From contig NZ_CH724168.1 in the NCBI RefSeq assembly GCF_000153285.1, forward strand, positions 827,854 to 891,853: a stretch of 64,000 nt of DNA, in the 5' to 3' direction. This stretch comes from Synechococcus sp. WH 7805 (lineage in GTDB: Bacteria; Cyanobacteriota; Cyanobacteriia; PCC-6307; Cyanobiaceae). A program made the translations under genes and the position numbers. This document shows positions 26,221-33,580 of the stretch, one piece after another (position 1 is the first letter of the stretch; each line of letters begins with the position of its first letter). The notes beneath the pieces were generated by a model that searched no databases, had not been told where the DNA came from, and worked only from the letters and a program-made list of their open reading frames with translations.

Positions 26221-26859
26221 ATGGCGCTGGATCAAGCGCTCAGCCGACTGGAGATACAGACCAAGGGTTCAGGCTTCAATCGCATCGATGGTTCCCTGAA
26301 CAATTGGATCCGCAGCACCCAGATGCAGTGCGGCGTTGTACATCTCACCTGCCTGCACACCAGTTGCAGCCTCACCATCAATGAAAACGCCGACCCGCGG
26401 GTGCTGCTGGATCTCGCGGCCTGGATGGACGCGATCGTTCCGCAGGATGGCGCCGGTCCACTGGCAGCCAACGGACAGCGGCGGCGTTACCTGCATGACG
26501 ACGAAGGCAACGACGACATGCCGGCCCACATCCGCACCGCGCTCACCCATCAAACCCTGAGCCTGAGTGTCGAGAACGGCCAACTGCTTCTCGGGACCTG
26601 GCAAGCCGTGTATCTCTGGGAACACCGCTCGGCGCCTCACCGGCGCACGATCGCTTGTCACCTGATCGGTGAAACACGAACAAACAAGAAAGCCGTTGCC
26701 GACACCAGCACCAACCTGCAACGCCGCAATGGCGAAAAACTGAATGAACTGGTGCAGGCAAAACACATCCCGGAAGCCTGGGCCGAGGATGGCGGCGTGG
26801 ACACCGAGGTGGATCTACTCATCGACCGCCTGCATGAAATCGCAGACGACCCACGATGA
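26221..26859 (+). CDS. YjbQ-family protein with C-terminal extension
   Basis: The first ~140 residues match YjbQ/UPF0047 (LHTSCSLTINENADPRVLLDL, DDMPAHIRTAL, LLLGTWQAVYLWEHR), a family with reported secondary thiamine-phosphate synthase activity in some members. Typical YjbQ proteins are 130-150 residues. This one continues to 212 with a charged helical tail (about 145-212) that I do not recognise. Its end overlaps the MFS transporter ATG (ATGA), suggesting coupling. Confidence 0.88.
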   Translation: MALDQALSRLEIQTKGSGFNRIDGSLNNWIRSTQMQCGVVHLTCLHTSCSLTINENADPRVLLDLAAWMDAIVPQDGAGPLAANGQRRRYLHDDEGNDDMPAHIRTALTHQTLSLSVENGQLLLGTWQAVYLWEHRSAPHRRTIACHLIGETRTNKKAVADTSTNLQRRNGEKLNELVQAKHIPEAWAEDGGVDTEVDLLIDRLHEIADDPR

Positions 26860-28127
26860 CCCCGACGAAACCGACAGCCAGCACCACCAGGGTTCTGCTG
26901 GCCGGCCTGATCGGCAACGTGATGGAGTGGTACGACTTCGCGGTGTATGGCTACTTCGCCACGGTGATCGGCCGTGAGTTCTTCCCATCGAGCGACCCTG
27001 CCAGCTCCCTGATCGGAGCCTTCGGAGCCTTTGCCGCAGGCTTTCTGGTGCGGCCCTTGGGCGGTGTGGTGTTCGGCCGCATCGGCGACCTATTCGGTCG
27101 TCGCCGTGCCCTCAGCCTCTCGGTGATGGCGATGGCAATCCCAACCGTGCTGATGGGAGTGCTGCCAACCCATCAACAAATCGGTGTAGCGGCTCCGATC
27201 GCCGTGGTGGTGCTGCGGTTGATCCAGGGGCTGTCCGTAGGCGGCGAGTACACCAGCTCGATCATTTTTCTGAGCGAACATGCCCCCCAGCGCCAGCGAG
27301 GGTTCTACGCGATCTGGGGGCTATGGGGCTCCGTGCTGGGCATGCTGTTGGGATCCGGCTTCGGGGATTTACTCGCCCACACCCTGACGCCCGATCAGTT
27401 GGGGAGCTGGGGTTGGCGTTTGCCCTTCGTCTTGGGAGCTCTTGTTGCCTTCACTGGCATTGTCATTCGCCAGGGGATCGGCGCGGAGGTAATCGAACCG
27501 AAGGTGCGAGCACCGGTACGGGAGACGTTCGGACGTTACCGGCTGCAGGTGCTGCAGGTGATGGCCCTGAACATCGCCAGCAGCGTCGGCTACTACGCCA
27601 CCTTTGTGTATGCCGTGAGCTATTTGGAAGACATCGACAACTTCCGCGACACCACAGCGCTGAGCCTGAACACCGGCATCCTCGCGGTGCTCTTGCTGTT
27701 GTATCCGATTGCGGCCTGGCTATCGGATCGCATCGGACGCAAACCGATGCTGATCAGCGGGTCTGCCTTGATGTGTTTCGGTGCGCTGTCGTTTTTTGAT
27801 CTGATGCACAGCACTGACCCGCAGCTGGTGCTGCGCGGAGAACTCGGACTCACCATTGCGGTCGCCCTGCTCGCTGGCGGTAAGAATCCAGCCAATGTGG
27901 AGCTGATGCCCGCAGCTGTGCGATGCACCGGTCTGGCCGTGGCCTTCAACATCGCCGAGGGTTATTTCGGAGGGACCACCCCCTTGATTGCCACCTGGTT
28001 GATCAGCCGCACAGGCAATCCAATGCTTCCAGGAGCCTGGGTGGCTCTGGCAGGGCTGATCACTTTGATCACGGCGGTTTTCTTTACCCGCGAAACAGCA
28101 TTCCGGCCCTTGGAGGAGTCACCCTGA
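26856..28127 (+). CDS. MFS transporter, MHS (proline/betaine-like) family
   Basis: A 423-residue protein with 12 transmembrane helices. The N-terminal GLIGNVMEWYDFAVYGYFA (about 15-33), the FGRIGDLFGRRRALSLSV loop (about 70-87) and RLIQGLSVGGEYTSS place it in the metabolite:H+ symporter group, which includes proline, betaine and dicarboxylate transporters. The substrate is not evident. It overlaps the YjbQ-like gene by four bases. Confidence 0.92.
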   Translation: MTPTKPTASTTRVLLAGLIGNVMEWYDFAVYGYFATVIGREFFPSSDPASSLIGAFGAFAAGFLVRPLGGVVFGRIGDLFGRRRALSLSVMAMAIPTVLMGVLPTHQQIGVAAPIAVVVLRLIQGLSVGGEYTSSIIFLSEHAPQRQRGFYAIWGLWGSVLGMLLGSGFGDLLAHTLTPDQLGSWGWRLPFVLGALVAFTGIVIRQGIGAEVIEPKVRAPVRETFGRYRLQVLQVMALNIASSVGYYATFVYAVSYLEDIDNFRDTTALSLNTGILAVLLLLYPIAAWLSDRIGRKPMLISGSALMCFGALSFFDLMHSTDPQLVLRGELGLTIAVALLAGGKNPANVELMPAAVRCTGLAVAFNIAEGYFGGTTPLIATWLISRTGNPMLPGAWVALAGLITLITAVFFTRETAFRPLEESP

Positions 28128-28166
28128 AAGAGGGTTGCTACAAGGAAACCATCCGCATTTTTGGCC

Positions 28167-28271
28167 ATGAACGCCGAGCGTGAGATCTGGCCAATGGTGC
28201 TGGTGGCCGCCAGCGTGGTGATGCTCTTGATCACCAGCAGCGGTACGTTTGAGGTGGTGGGAGCTGGCTGA
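28167..28271 (+). CDS. tiny membrane protein (34 aa)
   Basis: MNAEREIWPMVLVAASVVML followed by LITSSGTFEVVGAG: one transmembrane helix (about 8-24) with an acidic N-terminus. Its TGA shares a base with the ATG of the next gene, which is strong evidence that it is translated. Confidence 0.6.
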   Translation: MNAEREIWPMVLVAASVVMLLITSSGTFEVVGAG

Positions 28272-28558
28272 TGTGTCTTTTTGCTGCGCTCGGGCTGATC
28301 GCACCGCGAATCATCCTGATCCTGTTGTGGATTTTCAGTCCAGCCTTCGTTCTGGAACCATTCATGGGTCTGCCGATCCCCAACCCAATTCTTCCTCTGC
28401 TGGGAGTGGTGCTTCTCCCCACCACCACCTTGGGTCTGTGCTTCGCCCAATCCTCTTTCGGGGGGTTGAGCAGTTTCAGCGGTCTGCTGGTGGTAGCCAT
28501 CGGCCTGGTGATTGATGCCGGTTTGATCGGTAACGGCCGAGGACTGGCGAAGCGCTAA
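28271..28558 (+). CDS. small conserved membrane protein (95 aa)
   Basis: Three predicted transmembrane helices: MCLFAALGLIAPRIILILLW, a middle PNPILPLLGVVLLPTTTLGL segment, and a C-terminal helix ending LIGNGRGLAKR. The phrase LGLIAPRIILILLW resembles small superinfection-immunity/DUF-type membrane proteins found across cyanobacteria. No function is known. It is coupled to the preceding 34-residue gene. Confidence 0.75.
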   Translation: MCLFAALGLIAPRIILILLWIFSPAFVLEPFMGLPIPNPILPLLGVVLLPTTTLGLCFAQSSFGGLSSFSGLLVVAIGLVIDAGLIGNGRGLAKR

Positions 28559-28564
28559 CTGAGC

Positions 28565-28663
28565 TCAGTTGGAGCTCTGTCCATCATCCATCGACCTTCG
28601 CACCAGAAACTGGGTCAGTGACAGCAGGGCAATCAAGGCACCAGCAGCAATCAGAAGGGTCAT
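28565..28663 (-). CDS. tiny membrane protein (32 aa)
   Basis: MTLLIAAGALIALLSLTQFL then VRRSMDDGQSSN: one transmembrane helix with a positively charged inner flank. It starts three bases after the stop of the gene at 28667-28855, so the two form a pair that converges on the preceding two-gene unit. Confidence 0.55.
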   Translation of the reverse strand: MTLLIAAGALIALLSLTQFLVRRSMDDGQSSN

Positions 28664-28666
28664 GGC

Positions 28667-28855
28667 TCAGGAACGCTCACGCATCAGCTGATCCAAGCGT
28701 GAACGCATGCGCATGAACTGGGAGCGCTCCCGCTCATTCAAGTCCACTCGACGTGAGGACACCCACAGCACCAAGACAGTTGACGCCAGCCCTACAGCAA
28801 ACAGTGCCAGAGAGATGGCATCAGGATGATCGAGCACCAATCGTTCAGACATCAA
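28667..28855 (-). CDS. small membrane protein (62 aa)
   Basis: One transmembrane helix (about residues 12-33, ISLALFAVGLASTVLVLWVS) followed by a highly charged cytoplasmic helix (RVDLNERERSQFMRMRSRLD). Either of two adjacent ATGs could start it. It is the first gene of a minus-strand pair of small membrane proteins. Confidence 0.6.
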   Translation of the reverse strand: MMSERLVLDHPDAISLALFAVGLASTVLVLWVSSRRVDLNERERSQFMRMRSRLDQLMRERS

Positions 28856-28952
28856 GGCATCAGCCTTGCATGAACTGTTGGGAATGGCTGTGAATACTCA
28901 TTGACGAAAAGCCTGCAGATTTCAACGGTGTAGACAGTGAAGATGATCAGCC

Positions 28953-29105
28953 ATGACAACACCTACTGCAGGGCAGCGAACGACCACCTTGAAACCGGGT
29001 AGCAAGCCGGATCGAAGAGCTCAACAGGAGTACATCGAAGCCTGGATGCGCGACGACGACATCAACCGACGGGAACGCCTCAATCACATCGAGTACGACT
29101 GCTGA
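28953..29105 (+). CDS. small charged hypothetical protein (50 aa)
   Basis: A 50-residue basic then acidic protein starts MTTPTAGQRTTTLKPGSKPD and ends with an amphipathic helix, INRRERLNHIEYDC. It has no signal or membrane segment. It lies alone, and the composition looks coding. Confidence 0.5.
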   Translation: MTTPTAGQRTTTLKPGSKPDRRAQQEYIEAWMRDDDINRRERLNHIEYDC

Positions 29106-29205
29106 AAAACGGCTACAGGACGTCGCCGATCAGACCAGTCATCATCATCTCTGCAAGCAAAGAATCAACTGAGATGAGAACGACTCAATCAACAAAAGAA
29201 ATCTC

Positions 29206-29445
29206 ATGAACAACCTGCTCAGAATCGCTCCGCTATCAATTGCGCTTTTCTTAATCGGAACAAGCGGTCTCAGCTCCAAAGCGGGTTCAGCCTCGTTTCA
29301 GTCGGTCGATCAGGACGTGGCCACAAATCGTGCTTTGGGCAAAGTTCCTGCAGGAAAAACGGTCACCGACACATCCTGCGAAGAAAAACAAGCCGGAGGG
29401 ATCGGGGGTGAAACTCTCTACCGCTGCACCGTGACTTGGGATTAA
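29206..29445 (+). CDS. small exported protein (79 aa)
   Basis: It has a signal peptide (MNNLLRIAPLSIALFLIGTS; cleavage probably near SSKAG) and a mature part of about 50 residues with two Cys (about 58 and 73) that could form a disulfide. No family is recognised. Confidence 0.65.
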   Translation: MNNLLRIAPLSIALFLIGTSGLSSKAGSASFQSVDQDVATNRALGKVPAGKTVTDTSCEEKQAGGIGGETLYRCTVTWD

Positions 29446-29451
29446 GTGGGA

Positions 29452-29994
29452 TCAAATTGCAACTGTTGTGGAGACGTCATTTAGCGATGGCGTGAAGCAA
29501 ATCCAGTGCAACCGATGTTGCTCATTGCTCCCCCTCCGAGCCAGAACAAGCATCGGGACAACAACATCACCGCGTTCAATCCGCTCTCTATAAGCGATCA
29601 CGAGTTGGCGATATCGACAGGCAGTCCAACCATGGTGTTCGACCATACAGCTTTGCCAGTAATCACGAAGAGATCGTTGACAGTCATCCATGCCGAAGTG
29701 TTGCCAGCAAACTTGCTGAGCAACCAGCGGCTCCACTCCATCGGCGATCAGCATGCGGTAATGCACAAGTTCAGGAGATTCCTCACGCCCCTCAGGCGGA
29801 AGGTAACAACGGAGCTGACTGAGCTGAATACGGTCAAGGCGCATCCAGCAACGATCTCTCAATAAAACAGGTAGCGACCAAGACCAAACACCGGCATGAT
29901 GAACATCAATGAGAACTTGGCGGAGACCTTCACGCTGCTTGATCGTGAGACCTGTCAACAGCGCATTTGCATTATCCCTCCATCCCATGCGCAA
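29452..29994 (-). CDS. hypothetical protein (180 aa)
   Basis: A Trp-, Arg- and Cys-rich 180-residue soluble protein reads LTIKQREGLRQVLIDVHHAG, LLRDRCWMRLDRIQLSQLRC, then WQHFGMDDCQRSLRDYWQSC. No signal peptide, membrane helix or known motif is seen. It converges on the small exported protein gene with a 6-nt gap. Function is unknown. GC content is lower than in the backbone, marking the start of the accessory region. Confidence 0.55.
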   Translation of the reverse strand: MRMGWRDNANALLTGLTIKQREGLRQVLIDVHHAGVWSWSLPVLLRDRCWMRLDRIQLSQLRCYLPPEGREESPELVHYRMLIADGVEPLVAQQVCWQHFGMDDCQRSLRDYWQSCMVEHHGWTACRYRQLVIAYRERIERGDVVVPMLVLARRGSNEQHRLHWICFTPSLNDVSTTVAI

Positions 29995-30604
29995 TCATCA
30001 TCTGAAAATCAGTCTAATACCAAGCACGAAGAGGCCCAGGAGTCGAGTTACCACCAAAGGGCAGGCGACAAGGCCTAACAGCACAAACAGATTGAACGAC
30101 AGCAAAGGCCACCCTGAAGAGGCAAATCATTCCGCAATAATCAAAACAACCAGGCCATCATTCATTCAACAAAATCATTAATCAGTCAGATTCAACACAT
30201 CCAAACGGACACAGGAACGGCAAATTATTTGGCAGCTGCGTTAGGTGCCATACCCCCCATCGCCGCCAGCATGCCCACAAAAGCGACCAATGAGTCGATG
30301 CAAACAAGCTCACAGAACTCCACTACAGTCCCAATCTGTACATCAAAGCAACAGCCGCATTGGATGGCCACGAAATAGGGCCAAAAACATCGCTTCGCGA
30401 TCGAAAAGCATCCGACCGTTGACTCAATAGAGCAAATCAAGTGAGCCAATAATCAAACAATAGCAAGAGAATACCCACCATTAAACCCAAACAAGCGCGC
30501 CACAAGAACCGAAGGAAGACCTTCAACCCCCAACAAAAAGAGACAAACGAATCCATCAGTTACAGAAGGAAACAAGTTACTCATCTTCTGGAAACGATTT
30601 GAAC
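29995..30604. other. AT-rich intergenic stretch, no gene supported
   Basis: About 610 nt with clearly lower GC than the flanks. The short frames present (for example on the minus strand, 30225-30449) lack a convincing start or protein-like composition. No tRNA, terminator or inverted repeat stands out. Confidence 0.6.
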
Positions 30605-31261
30605 ATGATCAGCAGTAGGATGGCGCGAGATCAATTCACCATGATGAGATTCACGCTTGCTGCTCTTGCTCTTATTTATGGCGCAACCGCGTACAGCATC
30701 AACGCTGACGAACTCAACGTGACTTATCAGTGCTTTGATCGCAAAACCAAGAGACCCATCGCAGCCAGCAGTGTCGACTTGAGCACAGAAGAAATAGGTT
30801 GTGAGTTGATAACGCCCGAAAGGAATTCACAAGTACCCGAAGAAACAGACAAAAACACATCAACGCCTGAAAACCCTTCTGCAAACGAAGAAGCTTCAAC
30901 CTTCAAGACTACGATCAATTTTGAAAAACAAGCGTGGGAATCATTAGCGACTCAAACACAAGATCAAGTCAACGTCTATCCGCGAAGCTTCCCACTCGCA
31001 GCTCGACGCGCTATTAATCTAGCAAGAGGATCAGTCGTAACATTCAACGGAGGCCTAAGGATTTACCGGCCAGGATCATGCATGTTTACGAGTGCCGTGA
31101 ACAATCCATGCCTCATTCACGCGAGTCGGGACGGCTTCCAGTTTCTAGTCCCAGGCGGCAAGCCAGGGTGGGAACAGTCGAATGCTCAACCAGAAACAAC
31201 AACCAGAGTATGGATCTCGGGTGATGGAAGAACACTCTTGAACGCTAGCAGCGCAGACTAA
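30605..31261 (+). CDS. exported hypothetical protein
   Basis: About 218 residues. A signal peptide (MMRFTLAALALIYGATAYSI, ending near INA) is preceded by a short stretch if the ATG at 30605 is used; ATG 30641 would start directly at the signal. The mature protein has a Thr/Pro/Glu-rich, probably disordered region (about 70-105) and a C-terminal folded part. That part contains PLAARRAINLARGSVVTFNG, CMFTSAVNNPCLIHASRDGF and a Trp-Ile-Ser-Gly-Asp ending. No family is recognised. Confidence 0.65.
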   Translation: MISSRMARDQFTMMRFTLAALALIYGATAYSINADELNVTYQCFDRKTKRPIAASSVDLSTEEIGCELITPERNSQVPEETDKNTSTPENPSANEEASTFKTTINFEKQAWESLATQTQDQVNVYPRSFPLAARRAINLARGSVVTFNGGLRIYRPGSCMFTSAVNNPCLIHASRDGFQFLVPGGKPGWEQSNAQPETTTRVWISGDGRTLLNASSAD

Positions 31262-31337
31262 AAGCGCTTAAGCCTCTAATCCCCCTCTTAATACTGAGGG
31301 CCTCAGCACAAAACAAGGAAAACGCTAAATAGATCAC

Positions 31338-31757
31338 CTAAAAGATAAATTCATTCTCCTCACATGAGAAAAAGTGGTCTTCGTAATCATCACGTTCTTG
31401 CTTGAGCAAAGGCCAAACCCAGTCTCGCGCGATCTCGCGTTCTAACCAATCAATCATCTCCTTTTCAGAATGAGATTGTGGTGACCATAAAGGAGAATCT
31501 TGGCATTTCATCTGACTACTAGTAAGCAGGTCGTCATCGTTAAAGTAACGAGCGACAATCGCCTGATGCGACTCAAACCCATCAATTCGCTTTACGCATA
31601 AATCCATTCCATCCGCAGACAACGCCGAGTAATGCCGTTTACATTGATCCCACCTGAGAATTGCCAACCTGAACATCGCCACAAAACAATCCGAAACCTT
31701 GAGACAAGTTGAGGCAAGAACCAACGCCCTCTGAAGAGGCACAAACCCCAAACTCAC
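31338..31757 (-). CDS. hypothetical protein (139 aa)
   Basis: A 139-residue soluble protein rich in Cys and Trp, with an acidic C-terminus (LKQERDDYEDHFFSCEENEF). The middle reads DLCVKRIDGFESHQAIVARY. No family is recognised. It lies in AT-rich DNA just outside the island end. Confidence 0.45.
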   Translation of the reverse strand: MSLGFVPLQRALVLASTCLKVSDCFVAMFRLAILRWDQCKRHYSALSADGMDLCVKRIDGFESHQAIVARYFNDDDLLTSSQMKCQDSPLWSPQSHSEKEMIDWLEREIARDWVWPLLKQERDDYEDHFFSCEENEFIF

Positions 31758-31968
31758 TGCAGCATTGAGAACGACTCATAACCAGGGAGGCAGGCTTTCC
31801 TTAACCACCTCAAGAAAATCAAACCCCAAAATGCAATCAATCAAAAACTAGTATCAACCACCGAGAAGCGAGAAAGATAAACGATGCAAATACATCCAAC
31901 ACAAACTAAACACTTAATTTGAATCTCTAAAAAGAGCCACAATCACTCACTTTTCGTCCTTACATTCA

Positions 31969-32007
31969 ATGGAGCCAAGGAGACTCGAACTCCTGACCCC
32001 CTGCATG
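31969..32007 (-). repeat. attL: duplicated 3' part of tRNA-Ala(GGC)
   Basis: A 39-bp exact copy of 45146-45184. It reproduces the 3' end of tRNA-Ala on the minus strand: discriminator, acceptor strand, T arm, variable loop and the 3' side of the anticodon stem. The 5' half of a tRNA is absent. This is the signature left when a tyrosine recombinase integrates into a tRNA gene and duplicates the crossover segment. Confidence 0.93.
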
Positions 32008-32138
32008 GTATCTGCCGGGTCAAAATCCAAACCTGCGGGGTCAAACCATCGCATAAAACTGTCATAAAGCCAATTTCTCACTGGAATTCAGGCTGAGCAT
32101 GGGCACGCTTATTGCAACCCGATATGGCTTGTTACAGC

Positions 32139-32163
32139 ATTTTTGGGCACATTTTTGGGTACA
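32139..32163 (+). repeat. left 25-bp tandem motif, candidate recombinase arm site
   Basis: Two tandem copies of a TTTTTGGGCAC/TTTTTGGGTAC-type half-site, 13 nt apart. The block matches 45040-45064 at 24 of 25 positions in the same orientation. Confidence 0.6.
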
Positions 32164-32192
32164 TTTCCAGCAGTGTTCCCTGCTGAGACGAG

Positions 32193-32919
32193 GTGCCCAG
32201 GAAGACGCAGGAAACGCCATGGGAGAAGCGGTTAAGGCAATCGCTCAAGGATGAACATGGTCTGGGTTGGTCTCTAAAGAACCGATGGGGAAAAGCGCAA
32301 CTGATCCGCAGGCTTGAGAACTTTGAACAGTCGGTGGTGTTCGACATCGAATGGGCCCCGGCCAACAGAACCGCAATCTTGAACAGCGTCAGCGGAATCC
32401 GAACAAGGCTCGAAGAGCATCCCGAACTCACCGTTAAAGAATCTCGCGATGGTTACCGGGCTTCAACTGCCCACCCCCTGGGGAGTGATGCAACAGGTGC
32501 ATCAGGCGGCTGGATCACATTCGAAACGGATTTCTCAATGCCCATAGCGGCCTACGGGACAACACCAGTGCCTAGCTCAAGCGGATCGTCATCGTGATGG
32601 AAGAGACGAAACCCAAGCCACAAACGGGGCTGGCGGTGATGAAGGCATACGCTGACCGCCACTTTCCGGAGATGACGACGGGTGGCGTGGGGCGTAAACG
32701 CAATCTCGATGGCGTCAGCCGCTTTCTGAAATTTGGCGTTGAGCGCTACGAAGTCGCCAGATGTTATCTCCCCCCTGCTGATGCCGCTCTGGAAGCCAGT
32801 CGGGAGGATTTATGACTGGCGTCGGGTTGGTGGGATACATGGGGCTGCGTCCATCGGCACTGGCGACATTGACGGTCAATGACGCAGGCAAGGCGTATGT
32901 CGGTGCGATCCAGCGATGA
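32193..32919 (+). pseudogene. decayed tyrosine recombinase (integrase)
   Basis: Three fragments in different frames read like a picocyanobacterial tRNA-associated integrase. 32193-32430 (frame of the GTG at 32193) gives TPWEKRLRQSLKDEHGLGWS, the family N-terminus. 32594-32815 gives EMTTGGVGRKRNLDGVSRFL then VERYEVARCYLPP, a core-domain segment. 32815-32919 gives VGYMGLRPSALATLTVNDAG then a stop, containing the Arg of the catalytic LRPxEL-type box. The remaining catalytic residues (HxxR and Tyr) are absent. The region between the first two pieces has no recognisable match. Gene death is clear; family assignment is from motif memory. Confidence 0.75.
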
Positions 32920-33080
32920 ACTGGTCAGCGCTGAGGTGATGGAGGTGGCCATGGCGGTTGTCGATCAGCTGATCAACGAAACCAAGACTTTTCACACTGC
33001 TCTACCCCTGGAATCCACCGTGTTGATGCAGCACATCCTCTCGATCAACGGAGATCTGAGCTGGATCCGACCTCATACGT

Positions 33081-33140
33081 GGCGGTGATGGCAACGACAA
33101 TCTCCAGGGCAACTTCGGCAACGACAGCATTGGAGGATGT
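33081..33140 (+). pseudogene. relic of RTX calcium-binding repeats
   Basis: One frame reads GGDGNDNLQGNFGNDSIGG, which is two consecutive RTX nonapeptide repeats (GGxGxDxLx). It is not part of any intact gene. It looks like a leftover of an RTX/hemolysin-type exported protein, consistent with the cell-surface cargo of the island. Confidence 0.7.
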
Positions 33141-33459
33141 GGAAGGTCACTGATTTCAAGAGGCAGTCGGAAGCAGACAAAAGTCCTCTATGGGCAAATT
33201 TTCTTCACCCAACTTGCAGAAAATTCATTTGCGGTACCCATCACCAGAGCATCCATCACGCCGAAGATGGAATCGTTGTGGAGTTAGGACATAAGCTGCG
33301 CTTATCAGCAGGGTCCAACCCGTGAACTCGGCTGCTGCGTTGCACAAACGGAACAGGTGTTGCAGGTATTTATCACTAAGCAATCTCCGAGAGGATGAAC
33401 AGCTCACCAGAGCAAATGAACTCTAAAAAGCATTTCTTTTACTCCAGAAAGACGAAAAC

Positions 33460-33495
33460 CCAGGGACTTAAGCTTTTCTCAAGACCCTGGCTTTT
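33460..33495 (+). terminator. possible terminator hairpin upstream of the giant gene
   Basis: CCAGGGACTT pairs with AAGACCCTGG with one A-A mismatch around an 11-nt loop, followed by CTTTT. It could end transcription from the left before the giant gene's own promoter, or lie in that gene's leader. Confidence 0.4.
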
Positions 33496-33580
33496 GGCTA
33501 AGTAATAGTGCCTAACAGTCACTCACCGAGGAGCAAGCAAACCCAAGAGTCTCTTCGAAAACCACCCAAGACAAAAAGCA

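Larger units (their letters stand above)
32920..33580. other. low-coding stretch with RTX relic and hairpin
   Basis: About 660 nt between the integrase remnant and the giant gene. Apart from the RTX fragment and the hairpin listed separately, I see no supported gene. The short frames at 32879-33088 and 33137-33325 lack recognisable features. Confidence 0.5.

Noticed and set aside
30225-30449. Minus-strand frame of 74 codons in the AT-rich gap
   Set aside because: Starts at a weak TTG, Cys-rich random-looking composition, no ribosome-binding site, no motif.
31970-32042. A functional second tRNA-Ala at the left island end
   Set aside because: Only the 3' half matches; the sequence after the anticodon-stem strand cannot form the D arm or acceptor 5' strand.
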